Source: Desmodesmus armatus (Eukaryota > Chlorophyta > Chlorophyceae > Sphaeropleales > Scenedesmaceae). From it: a stretch of DNA of 64,000 nt. Below the pieces are notes generated by a model that did no database searches, was not told the DNA's origin, and saw only the letters and a list, made by a program, of their open reading frames with translations. Position numbers and translations under genes: made by a program. The stretch spans positions 1,240,001-1,304,000 of the forward strand of contig VIIQ02000574.1 in the NCBI GenBank assembly GCA_007449985.2, written 5' to 3'. Shown piece after piece: positions 24,691 to 34,688 of this stretch. Position 1 is the first letter of the stretch. Each line of letters starts with the position of its first letter.

Positions 24691-25887
24691 TGCAGCCCCA
24701 AGGCTGTGAAGCAGAAGAGGGTAGGCTGGAGCGTAACTGAACCAGGTGGTAAAATTCAACCAAAAGCGACTTGAATCAGCCCAACTTGCGGAGCTGGTAG
24801 GTCTGCAGAACCTGTGGTGATAAGGCTGCTGCTGATGATGCAGAGGCTTTTGCAGTTTCACTCAAGCCGTACACTGCAGAAATGATCGCAATCGGCAAGG
24901 TCAGAGCGACAATGCCTTACCAATCCCAGCACACCTTAGTCATCCACAACCACATTGACCCACACTGAGCACACCCAGACAGGAAACTCCCATCAACATG
25001 TTTTCGGTACCATATCGAGTTTTTCCAACGTCAACCCATGCCTTGAAGCTGCATCGGATCCACACCGTATCGTCACAAATCCGACTCCACTATCCTATCT
25101 GTCGAGGCCACGAACATCACTCGACATGTTAGGCTGAAATACCTTCATCTCAATGCGTGCGTTGGCTTGATGGCGAGAAAAGTCACCGCAATAGCATCAG
25201 CAGCAGAGATGGCTCTGAACTGACACAGCAGCACCAACTTTATGGTGCCTGCTGGTATGATCCAGCCACATGGTTGGCTTCAATAGACAGCACAGGGTGA
25301 TCAGCCCAGCAGCCAACGCGGCTGACCACCAGGAGCCAGGCTCCCGTGACAGGGGCGCCTGGGGGAGGAGTTTGGAACCACATGGGTTCTGTGAGTGCCG
25401 CCTGCTATGGCTGTTGTTGGGAGGCTGACTGTCGGTTTCTTTTTGGGGGCAGGAGGGCAATGCCAACCATCTGGATGAGGATGTTGTGTCTGCCAGGGTT
25501 TGCTTTGCCTTATCAGCCTATCCGCTGGTGCTCTGCAGGGTTGGTGTGGTGTCGTATGTGACTCTGTCCCTGCTGGCCAGAGCCACACTCCACTCCCCAG
25601 AGGCGTTGCAGCAGCTGCAAGCAGAGGTGCGGGGAGTGCACACCACAGCCACAGCATAGCCAGCCACCAGCCTGTGCTGCAGCTGCATGTGGTGGTGACA
25701 TCAATTGGCCTTGACTCGCCAGGCTGGAACCTTCCCCGTGATTGACATCGCCAAGTGTTGGCCAGTAGGCTCACATGGTGTCAGGCAGATGGCACCTTGT
25801 ATTTCTTGAGTGCTGCGGCAACCTCCCCAGGTATGTGAGACACCTTGTGTTTTGTGCTTCACCCTGCTGCTACTGCTGGTGATGCAG
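24691..25887. other. 5' region of the OPR and rhodopsin-kinase genes, with one orphan open exon
   Basis: It is divergent between the OPR gene and the rhodopsin-kinase gene. Only one exon-like block stands out: 25453-25626 on the plus strand, phase 0 to phase 0, flanked by an ag acceptor and a gtgcgg donor. It reads EGNANHLDEDVVSAR, then a hydrophobic VCFALSAYPLVLC and VVSYVTLSLL. It could be the first coding exon of the rhodopsin-kinase (an extra N-terminal helix) or a remnant of an amino-acid-transporter-like gene. No further exon with either identity was found upstream. Confidence 0.35.
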
Positions 25888-26862
25888 GTCCCTGCCCATG
25901 TGTATGACCGGTCACTCTTTGTGTTTGGCACAGCCTTCCTGCTGGATGTGCTTGGGCTCTTCTTCGAGCTCAAGACCAGCAGGATGGATGTGGTGCTGCT
26001 GCCAGCCTTTGTCAAGGGCGCAGCCACCCTCACCAACGCGCTTGTGCGCAGCGGCTGGGGAGCGGTGGCCTTCAGCACAGGAGGCAGAGTGTGAGTGGCA
26101 CCTGCAGCGCTACAATCAGCAGCAGCATGGCATGCTCTGACGAACTTCAGCCTCAGTCAGCTGGGCAGCCTGTCTCCCAGCACAAGTGCGGTGCTGTGTT
26201 GCAGCATTCGACACATCGCAATTGTGGCTACGCTGGGCTATGCTGGGATGAGCCGGGCGGCTTGGCTGCTGCTGCAGCGTGTGATGGTAGCTTGCTATTG
26301 ACTGGCGTGCTGCTGTTTGATGCTGTGTTTGTGTGTGCATGCAGTGTGATGGTTCAGCGCCTTGTGTGCTGGATGCACACCACACCCACCTTGCTGTTGC
26401 TGGTGAAGATCATGGCAGCAAGCATCACAAGGCAGCAGGTGGGTGGCAATGACTGCATGGCTGCAGGTCTGCATGGCTTCCAGGGTGCGAGGTGTATCGC
26501 TGCACAGCAGTTGCGGTGGCAGGGAGCAACAGCCCACGTTTGCGCATGCTCCTGGCGGCAAGGCATGAAGCAGCAGACAGCAGAGATCACAGTGCCGGGG
26601 TTGCTTTTGGCGTCAGCTTGTGCTGAGCCTCGCAGTCAGGGCTGGCTGACACCCAGGTTGATCTGATGGGGCTGCACCATATCTGCTGCATGCCTGCCTA
26701 CCTGCCTGTGCCGTGCTGTGCCGTGCTATGCTGTGCAGGCTATTCGTGCAGTGGTGTGTGTTGAGGTGACGTTCTTGATAGGGCTGGTGGGGTCCCTCAC
26801 TGGCGGGTGGTGGGCAGGTGCGCTCAGCCACACCAGCGGCTGTCGGCAACAGGCTACAAACT

Positions 26863-26899
<37 letters not shown>

Positions 26900-29800
26900 G
26901 TATGTGACTGCAGGTAGTGCAGGCCAGGGCTGACTCTATCTATCACATGAGCATGCAGCCTGAAGGATGACAGAACAGCTGCTCAGGGCTCCAAGAGTAG
27001 TTTGTGGGTTCAGCAGTAGGCTGTGGAGCTGAAAGTATACACCGCAGTCAGTGATGCTGAAAACGTTTGACTGGGTGTACGCTGTGCTCCTGTGTATTTG
27101 CCACATGCAGTGTTTTGGGGTGGTTTGTCCCATCTGGCCTTCCTCCCCGTCTTGCCATACCTCAATCAGGGGCTCAAAGAGTGAGTGAACCACAGCACCT
27201 CTGCTGTTGCAGCAGCAGGCATGCATTGTGTTAATACATGTTGTGCTTGCTGTGTTGCAAGCTGTACATCCCGTAGTCACTGTCAGCTGCTTGACAGCAA
27301 CCATGATGCCACCAGGTGTTGAGATGGCTGTGGCGGCCCCGTGCTTGACAGCCTGACTGTTGCTGTTGTTCGCAGGGCGTCTACTGTTGTGAGCGTCCAT
27401 GCAGCCCGGCCAACCATGACCATCGTGTACTACCTCACCATGGTAAGTCTGGAATGATGACATAAGTCTGGGATGATGACATAGGCTGCCGCAAAGTATG
27501 CACACCCTTGCAGCATTTACTTGCCTCCAGTTGGCGGGGGGGGGGGGGGGGGAGAAAAAGAATGGAATAAATGCAGCGAGCCCCCTCACAATTACCAAAC
27601 CGTGTTCGCCGTGCTGTGCTGTGTGCTGGGCGCTGCAGTTGATGTGGATGTCATTTGGTGTGGTGTGGGATCTGCGCGCGCTGGGGCTCATCGACCTTCA
27701 CACAGAGGAGGTGGCATACCTCTGCTGCGACTTTACAGCAAAGGTGCGAGTGGCCCTGCTGCCTGTACAGCACAGCACACCATGCGACACCATGACAGCT
27801 TTCACGCTCGTGGTCTTCTTCACAAGGATACAGATCGAAACCTACAAACCAGCTACAGCAAACTGATCGGGACCGTCAAGACACCCTTTTGAAATTCATG
27901 CGCAGATGAACCGTGTTCTGTGCCCTGTCGTGTCGCGTGTGCAGGTGATGTTCAGTGCTGGGCTGATGCTGTCCAGCTTCAAGGGCCTGGACTCACGGCG
28001 TGAGGGTGTGATGCGCCAGATTCAGGAGGCTCACAAGCAGACCCTCATCAGCGAGCTGCGGCGTGCCATAGAGCAGAAGGATGCCTTCATGTCCAGCGTG
28101 TCACACGAGCTGCGCACACCACTCAACGGCATCATCGGTGAGACAGGAGGCCAGGTCATGGCATGACTGTCAATGCTGACAAGGCCAGGGTTCTTGCTTG
28201 CCTCTCAAAACCCTTGAGTTGATGCCCTCCTCCGGCACCAATGGACGCTACACACGTGTGTGAGGATGCTATGAATGGTGATGCCGAGCTTGGTTCAGGG
28301 TGTTGGGTAGTTATGTGTGTTCACTCCTGTCTGTTGCCTGCCATCACTCACATGCAGGCATCTCTGAGGGTCTGTTGGCCAACTGCTGCGGGCCCCTGAG
28401 CGAGTCGGTGCGCAAGCAGCTGTTCATCGTGCGCACCAGTGGAGCGCGGCTGCTGGCCCTGATCAATGACGTGATGGATGCGGCCACGCTGCGCCAGCGC
28501 AGGCTGGTGCTGAAGCAGGAGCGGCTGCAGCTGCGTCAGGTGGTGGGGGATGTGGTCGACCTCACGCGATCACTGGTGCGCAAGGAGAGCAGTCCGCAGG
28601 GGTGGGGCAACGTGTGGTGTTGGTAGGGCGGCAGTCGTTGCGTAGTGGTCAGTTGGTGATTGGCTCAAACTGGTCACAGGTGTTACTGGGCCAGCCAGAA
28701 GTTTCGGAGGTTGTCTTTTCGTGCTTGCGTACGTATGCCTGAGCTTGTCTACAACAAGCACTTTGTAGCTCCATTCAGGTTGTTGCGTCACCCTGTCAGC
28801 TTGAGTACTGTACATTACAGTACAGACAGTAGACAGTACAGACAGTACAGCACAGTATGGCCACAGGCACTGGTGCAGGTTTTCATGGGTGCTGTGCTGT
28901 GCTGTGCTGTGTTGTGCTGTGCAGGTGGATGCTGATGTCAGTTTGAGGAATGACGTGCCTGAGGGCCTGGAGGTGTGGGCTGATAGTGGGCGCATCGTAC
29001 AGGTGGGGGCTGAGTGCACTACCGGACTAGGTCGCCAATGGTGCTAGCAGCCAATGCGGCATCACGGACTGCTTTGTGAGTGCTTGCGGCAAAGGCACTT
29101 CACACTTTGAGTCCTGTTGAAGTTTCTGTTGTTTTCTCCAAAAGGGGCTCTTGGGGCACTTTCATACTCTGCTCTAAGCACTTTGTGCACTCGCTGCAGC
29201 AGTCCTCCATTGCTTATGTTGTCAAAAATGCTCACCCACCCACCTTCCTGACCCGCTCTCGTATGGTGCGGCGTCACGCTGCTGCGTCTGGTGTGCAGGT
29301 CCTGAACAACCTGCTGGGCAATGCAGCCAAGTTCACCCACCACGGCTTCATCCGCGTGTCGGCCCAATGGCACGACGAGCAGCGGCAGTGGCTGGCCATA
29401 CACGTGACCGACACAGGCATAGGCATCCCCAAGCAGAAGCTGCAGTCCATCTTCCTGCCCTTCGAACAGGTTGACGGCAGCATCAGCAGGCAGTACGGGG
29501 GCTTTGGCCTAGGGCTCAGCATCACACAGGAGCTAGTTAAGGCTCATGGGGGCGAGCTGTGGGTCAAGAGCAAGGAGCACAAGGGCTCCCAGTTTGCCTT
29601 CACCATCCCCACATACACGGGGCAGAAGCCACTCACCCCGCAGCAGCTGCAGCAGTTGCAGTCAAAGCGCAGCATGCTGCTGCCTAGGGCCACTCTCCGA
29701 TCACTAGGGGCCTCAGACACAGGGGCCGGTGCAGCAGCAGCAGACCTTTCGCGCCGCATGAGCAGCAGCCAGAGGTTGCTGCCGGCATTCCCAGTCTCGC

Positions 29801-32800
29801 CTGCCGCTGCTGCAGCTGCTGGGGAAGGCAGCAGCACCCATGCAGCAGCGCCAAGTCCAGTGGCTGTGGCAGGCGGCAGCAGCAGCAAGGATCTAGCAGC
29901 GCTGCTTCTGAACGGCACTGCTGTATTAACGGTGGATGCCCAGGGGGTGCCATCATCACCCTCCGGTGCTGGCGGTGCTGGTAGCATTGTGCCGTTGATA
30001 GGTGGTGAAGAGCTGGGCAGCAGCTGCGTTGTCGAGGAGGGTTATGATGCACGGGAGCTCCCATATGATGCAGCACAGCTGTCAGCGCTGGCCAGCAGCA
30101 AGCCCTACACCACCCACCCGTCAAGTGTCACTGGCAGCAGCGCCAGCGGCAGCTTGCACCGCGTCGTCAGCAGGCTATCCCACACACGGGCAGCATGCGG
30201 TCGCTGTCAGGAGCAGTGGTGGACGAGGATGGCCTTGACATCACGCCGGTGCCGAACCAGGACCAGCGGCCGAGTCAGTTTGCTTGCACAGGGCGCTACC
30301 AGGTGCTGTCAGTTGATGACGACCCTGTGAACCAGACTGTGGTGCGGTCGCTGCTGGCCAGCACGGGGTACGAGGTGGTGTGTCTGTACAGCGGTCAGGA
30401 GATGCTGGAGTATATTGAGAGTGCTGAGGTTCTGCCGGACTTGGTGCTGCTGGACATGCTGATGCCGGACATGTCGGGGTGAGCGGCTGCGGGCCTGGGG
30501 ACGCTGCTGCTGTTTGCGCAGATAAGCTGCATGAGTTGGGAAACACCACTCACCTGACCCGATCATGGAGTCAACGCACCCCAGCATTTGTTGGGCCTGT
30601 TAGCCAGCTGTGACAGTGTGCAGCCTGCAGTGTGGGGTCGCTGTCGGCCTGAGCGTAAATCACAAGCATGTTTGCATGAGCGGCAGGGCCTTAGCAACGT
30701 GTGCCCCACACATACCCACTAGGGGATTTGCCTGTTGGCGGTTTGTATGCAGGCCTGATGTGTGTCGTCAGCTGGCGCTGCGCAAGCCCCCTCTGGGCGT
30801 GCCCATCATCCTAGTCAGCGCGCTGGCTGAGGAGTCGAGTGTGGTGACAGGGCTGGACAGCGGGGCGGACGACTACATCACAAAGCCCTTCAGGCGGGCA
30901 GAGTTCTTGGCACGCATCCGCGGCAAGCTGCAGCTGGCAAAGGCTGGGGAGGCTGCTGGAGAGCAACAGGGCCGGCAGGTGGGTTAAAAGTGTGCTGTCA
31001 TGCAGTGCGGGTGCAGGAAGGTTTCTGAAAGCAAATGCTTTGCTGTTACATTACAGTACGGCAGAGGTGCAGTGTGTTGTGCCGTGTGACTTGGCTGCGT
31101 GCTGGCGTCTTGGGTCTGGCCGTGTTGGTGTAAGAGCTGACATCGAATAAAGTGGTGCTGTGCTGCTGTGTTGCAGGCGTCTGCTCCCTCAGGCGGCATC
31201 ACTGGGTCTGAGCAGCCTGTGGTGATGTGTGTGACGGATGATGAGGTCAACCACATGGTGTTGGAGGGCATGCTGCAGTCGCAAAACTACAGGCGAGTCT
31301 CTGCTGCTGCTGCTTGCACCATGCATCTGAGCCCTACGGAAGTCGGACTTGGACTTCAGAAGTCACTCTTGCCCTGGGACTTGCCCTGGGACTTTGACAG
31401 GTCTGAGAGCAACTTTGGTGCTGGTCAGTCGGCCATATGGTGCCAACACTGTGGCTCACTTCTGCACAGGGGCAGTATGCATCGTCCCTAATGTGGTATG
31501 GGTTGTGCTTGTTGTGCTTGCTGCGTCGTGCAGGTATCAGAAGGTGGCAACAGGTGAAGATGCCCTGAAGCTGCTGGAGGCTGCAGGCAGCACCCCACCT
31601 CACCTGGTGCTGCTGGATGCCGCCCTCGCCGACACCACAGGCCTCGAGGTGCTGCAGACCCTGCGCCTGCGCTACTCACAGGTCGCACTGCCGGTCGTCA
31701 TGCTCACAGCACGGCACAACGAGAAGGCGATCGTGCAGGCGCTCGATGCAGGCGCCAACGACTATGCGGTCAAGCCGTTTCGTCGGTCCGAGCTTCTCGC
31801 GCGGCTCCGCATGCACCTGCGCAGCAGCCAGAAGGCAGCAGCGGCAGTGTCGCCGACCGATCGCATAGCGCCGAGCTGAGCTTTGCGGGCGGGTTTGACA
31901 ATGAGGACGTGTCTGCGGAGCTTCAGCGGCATGTTGGGCTGCAGCAGCTGTCTAGTGTGCCGTTGCTGGTGGTGCAGCTGGGTGGGGTGGCGGAGGCGCT
32001 TGCTGGTGCGAGTGCTGAGCAGGCTTGCCAGCTGATGGGCTTCATTGCGGACTGCTTTGATGCGATTGTGGAGAAGTATGCTGTCATCAAGGTAAGTGAA
32101 TGCGCTCAGGACTGTGGGAAGGTATCAGATGGTTTTTTGCTCGTCTCAACCTGGCTGCTTGTCCTGCCTTGTTATGCTGGTTTCACAAAGCAAACGTACA
32201 TCAATGGAGGGACTATTGTTTCACAGGTCAGTTGGACTCTTTGTGTGCACAGCCACTTGGGCTTTGGTGTGAGGACCCCTTGCAGTGTGTGACCGTCCTG
32301 CCTGCCTGCCTGTCCCTCTCTCTGTCTGCTGTCCATCTGTCTGTGGGTGCAGGTGGACTCTTCGGATACCTCCCTGACAGTGGCTGCACCGCTCAGCAAC
32401 GCCAGCAACCAGAGCAGCGCCCGCAACAGTCTGCAGCTGCCTCGGGTCCAGCTCAGCACACCAGGCGACAGCAACACCAGCACACACCTGGCGGGCCCCC
32501 TGCAAGAGGCGCAGCAGCGCAGCAGCCAAGTTGGAGAGCCAGCTTACCAGCCAGGCCTGCTCTGGCTACTGCTGTGCTGCAGTTGCTGCAGATGGCACAG
32601 GAGCTGCAAGCCTGCTTGGGCATCGACAGCCTTGGGAGCAGCAGCAGCTCAAGCGGTACTGCCTCCCCCGCGGCCGCACACAGGGACGCAGGGCACACCC
32701 AACCAGCACCGTCAGCACATCACGGGCAGCAGCAGCAGGTGTCCTGCTTTGCAAACCCAGTCGTGCAGCAGCAGGGGGGCGAGGACTCTGCGCGGCAGCG

Positions 32801-34688
32801 GCCCCGCACACCCCTGCAACTGCTGCAGCAGCAGTCGTGGCAGTGGTGGCACGGGCATTTGCAGGTGCAGGTGTGTGTGCACGTTGGGCCCCTCACGGCA
32901 GGTGTGGTGGGGAGGCGGCGGCCCCGCTACCGCCTCATGGGCCCAGCCCTGCAGGACTGCAGGCAGGCATGCGCTGCGGCACCAGCCAACCGCCCTGTCG
33001 CAACAGCAAGTGCTGCACAGCTGCTGCATGCAGGTGGCTTCCTAGGCCTGCAGCCACTGACAGAAGCCCGCAGCGGTGGCAGTGCTGTTGGCACTGTTGG
33101 GCCGCAGCTGTGGGTGCTGAATTCTGGTGCGCCCGTGGCCTTGTCCCAGCACGTGGCAGTGGGTGGGCCTCCAGCGGGTGCAGGTGGTTCAGCTGTGGGC
33201 TTGCTCAGCCAGGCAGCGGCAGCACTAGCTGCCGGTGCAGTGCCTACTGCAGTCAAGCCAGGTGTAGGTGAAGGGCTGCTGCAGCTCGGCAGCCAAAGAT
33301 CCAGTGAGGAGGAGCTGCCAGCGTCCCCCAGTGCAGCGGGCGGCACTCTGCCGCAGCCACTTGCCCGCGCAGTAGTAGCTGCAGGTGCCACACAACAGGG
33401 CCAGCAGCAGAAGCAGAAGCAATGGCTCAACGCTGCTGCAGGCACAGCATCCGCAGCTGGTGCAGCAATGGGCCAGCTGCCAGGTGGCACGTTGCCGCTG
33501 CTGCCGCCGTTGCTGGACCCAGCTGTGCAGCAGAGCCAGCAGCTGCTGCTGCAGGAGCTGGCGCTGCTGCAGCAGCAGCTCGTTGCAGCAGCCACCCAGG
33601 TGCCTATCACTGCTGCTGCTGCAGCCCCAAGCAGCTTACCGGGGCAGCTGCCTGCTGCCCTCTCAATGCCCTGGGGTCAGGGCTACCTGGCGAATGGGCT
33701 GCTGCCAGCAGCTGCTGGTGTGACGGGGTTTGAAAGTTCGACAGATGGAGGGACAAGGGCGGGAATCACCCTGTCTGGCACACGGGCACCAGCAGTGCCG
33801 GCGGCACCTGCAGCAGCATGTGCTGTGGAAGTTGGTGTTGGCAGCACGGTTGCTGCAGCGCCTGCAGCCGAAGCAGTGTCTGCCTCTCTCTCCCTGCATG
33901 ATTGGCAAGGCAGCCCCACAGCAGCTGCACCACCACAGCAGCTTGCAGCATCGGCCGCTTGTGGGGAAGGCGGGGGCACAGCGGTTGGGGGTGCGCAGGC
34001 ACCTGCTGCTGTGTCTGCTGCGTTGGTGGCTGTGCCAGCTGTAGGCAGCTGCATGGCAGTGCCTCCTGTGGACAGTGTCAGGGAGCCAGCCAGCATGTTT
34101 GGGCTGCAGTTGGGTGCTGCAGAGCTGCAGCAGGTTGGTCTGCTGCAGCAGGAGCTAGCAGCATTCCAACAGCACCTCATGACAGCCCTGGGCTGTAGCC
34201 CTATGAACCCCCCGAATGGCTGTAGCCCCGTGGGTGTGTACGGCACACAGACCCAGTATGCTGCTGCATGTAACGGGATGATGCAGTCCCAGGTGCTGCC
34301 GTTGCCGATGCAGCAGCCGCACTTGGGGCTGCAGGCTCAGGTGGCGGGGCAGGGGTGCCGCTGTAGCGGTGACAGCAGCTTGGGGCAGGCTGCATGCGCG
34401 AGCTCGATGCCGGCTGCAGCACCAGCAGCTGCAGCTGCGCTGATAGAGGCAGCTTCGCGCACTGGCGGTGTGACATCAGGGGCAGCAGCAGCCGCCGGCA
34501 TTCCGACCACCGCCAATGGGCTGCATTCGTTGCCGGCCTCAAGCACAGGAAGGAGCAGTAGTGCCGGCAGTGCTGCAGAAGAGGGTGTGGGCAGGGCTGT
34601 GGGCCAGCCAGCTGCTGTTAGGGGCCGCCCTCGTGGGCAGATCCTCTCCCTGTTCTCCAGGAAGGGGAGTGCCAAGAAGCAACAGTGA
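25888..34688 (+). CDS. Histidine-kinase rhodopsin with two receivers and a cyclase-like domain
   Basis: This is one multi-exon gene whose domains run rhodopsin, HisKA/HATPase, REC1, REC2, class III cyclase-like, disordered tail. Exons with matching phase: 25888-26090, 26345-26438, 26739 to about 26817, 27376-27442, 27639-27743, 27945-28137, 28358-28611, 28925-29002, 29299-30478, 30753-30978, 31177-31292, 31534-32091 and 32353-34688. The last exon is probably interrupted by an intron at 32446-32582. Three joints are not solved: the helix D/E joint (phase 1 meets phase 2, fixed if the helix-D exon ends earlier at GGCGG/gtgg), a frame change near 30100-30190 (kinase to REC1), and another near 31840-31915 (REC2 to cyclase). 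Total size is about 2,000 residues. The last about 550 residues are Ala/Gln/Gly-rich, ending ILSLFSRKGSAKKQQ. HKR/COP-type proteins are algal eyespot or cytosolic photoreceptors; the light-controlled phosphorelay role is inferred from domains. The start codon is not identified. Confidence 0.85.
26862..26899. repeat. (AGC)12 microsatellite
   Basis: An uninterrupted AGC run lies just after the presumed donor of the helix-D exon of the rhodopsin gene, so it is probably intronic. Read through, it would add poly-Ser. Confidence 0.85.
27536..27552. repeat. Run of 17 G
   Basis: A homopolymer of G in the intron between helix E and helix F of the rhodopsin gene, followed by an A-rich patch. It is a likely site of length errors in assembly. 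Confidence 0.85.
28031..29625 (+). other. Histidine kinase core (HisKA + HATPase_c)
   Basis: The phospho-acceptor box is FMSSVSHELRTPLNGIIG, with the His at about 28110. A helical stretch follows (QLFIVRTSGARLLALINDV, then RLVLKQERLQLRQVV). The ATP-binding motifs are complete: N box LNNLLGNAAKFT, G1 VTDTGIGIP, F box IFLPFEQVD and G2 GGFGLGLSI, ending KGSQFAFTIP. All residues needed for autophosphorylation are visible. Confidence 0.93.
30294..30978 (+). other. Receiver domain REC1
   Basis: VLSVDDDPVNQ (acidic pair), VLLDMLMPDMSG (phospho-acceptor Asp), IILVSALAEES (switch Ser) and GADDYITKPFRRAEF (Lys) are all present. It is split by the intron 30479-30752, whose splice falls at the MSG/PDV junction in phase 2. 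Confidence 0.92.
31177..31860 (+). other. Receiver domain REC2
   Basis: MCVTDDEVNHMVLEGML, LVLLDAALADTTGLEVL (phospho-acceptor Asp), VVMLTARHNEKAI (switch Thr) and GANDYAVKPFRRSELLARL (Lys) are all present. It spans an intron with a GC donor (31293-31533), joining NY-R-YQKVATGEDAL. Confidence 0.9.
31861..33060 (+). other. Class III nucleotide cyclase-like domain, degenerate
   Basis: The order is that of class III cyclases: VPLLVVQLGGVAEAL (normally ...F-x-D-I-x-G-F-T), QLMGFIADCFDAIVEKYAVIKV (normally ...FD.lv..h.v.KvetiGD.y), DSSDTSLTVAA, then after a Gln-rich insert VHVGPLTAGVVGRRRPRYRLMG, which is a strong match to the cyclase HxGPvxaGvvG-x-RPRY block. The next residues, PALQDCRQACAA, replace the expected GDTVNxASRM. 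The first metal-binding Asp and the Asn/Arg transition-state pair therefore appear to be missing. Confidence 0.75.

Larger units (their letters stand above)
25888..28030 (+). other. Microbial rhodopsin module of the HKR gene
   Basis: Seven hydrophobic segments are seen in translation: A (SLFVFGTAFLLDVLGLFFEL), B (VVLLPAFVKGAATLTNALV, then SGWGA), C (RLVCWMHTTPTLLLLV), D (AVVCVEVTFLIGLVGSL), E (ARPTMTIVYYLTM), F (LMWMSFGVVWDLRALG) and G (EEVAYLCCDFTAKVMFSAG). Helix C matches the bacteriorhodopsin R82-x-x-x-W86-x-x-T89-T90-P91 pattern. Helix F has the W-x-x-F-x-V-V-W pattern. Helix G has D-x-x-A-K, with the Schiff-base lysine at codon 27741-27743, right at an exon end. Helix G runs straight into the linker SRREGVMRQIQEAHKQTLIS that leads to the kinase. 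Confidence 0.88.

Noticed and set aside
32100..34688. A separate gene starting near 32100 in the long plus-strand frame
   Set aside because: The stretch to 32352 is intron between cyclase exons. The conserved cyclase block continues the HKR fusion, and a 137-base intron (32446-32582) can explain the frame change.
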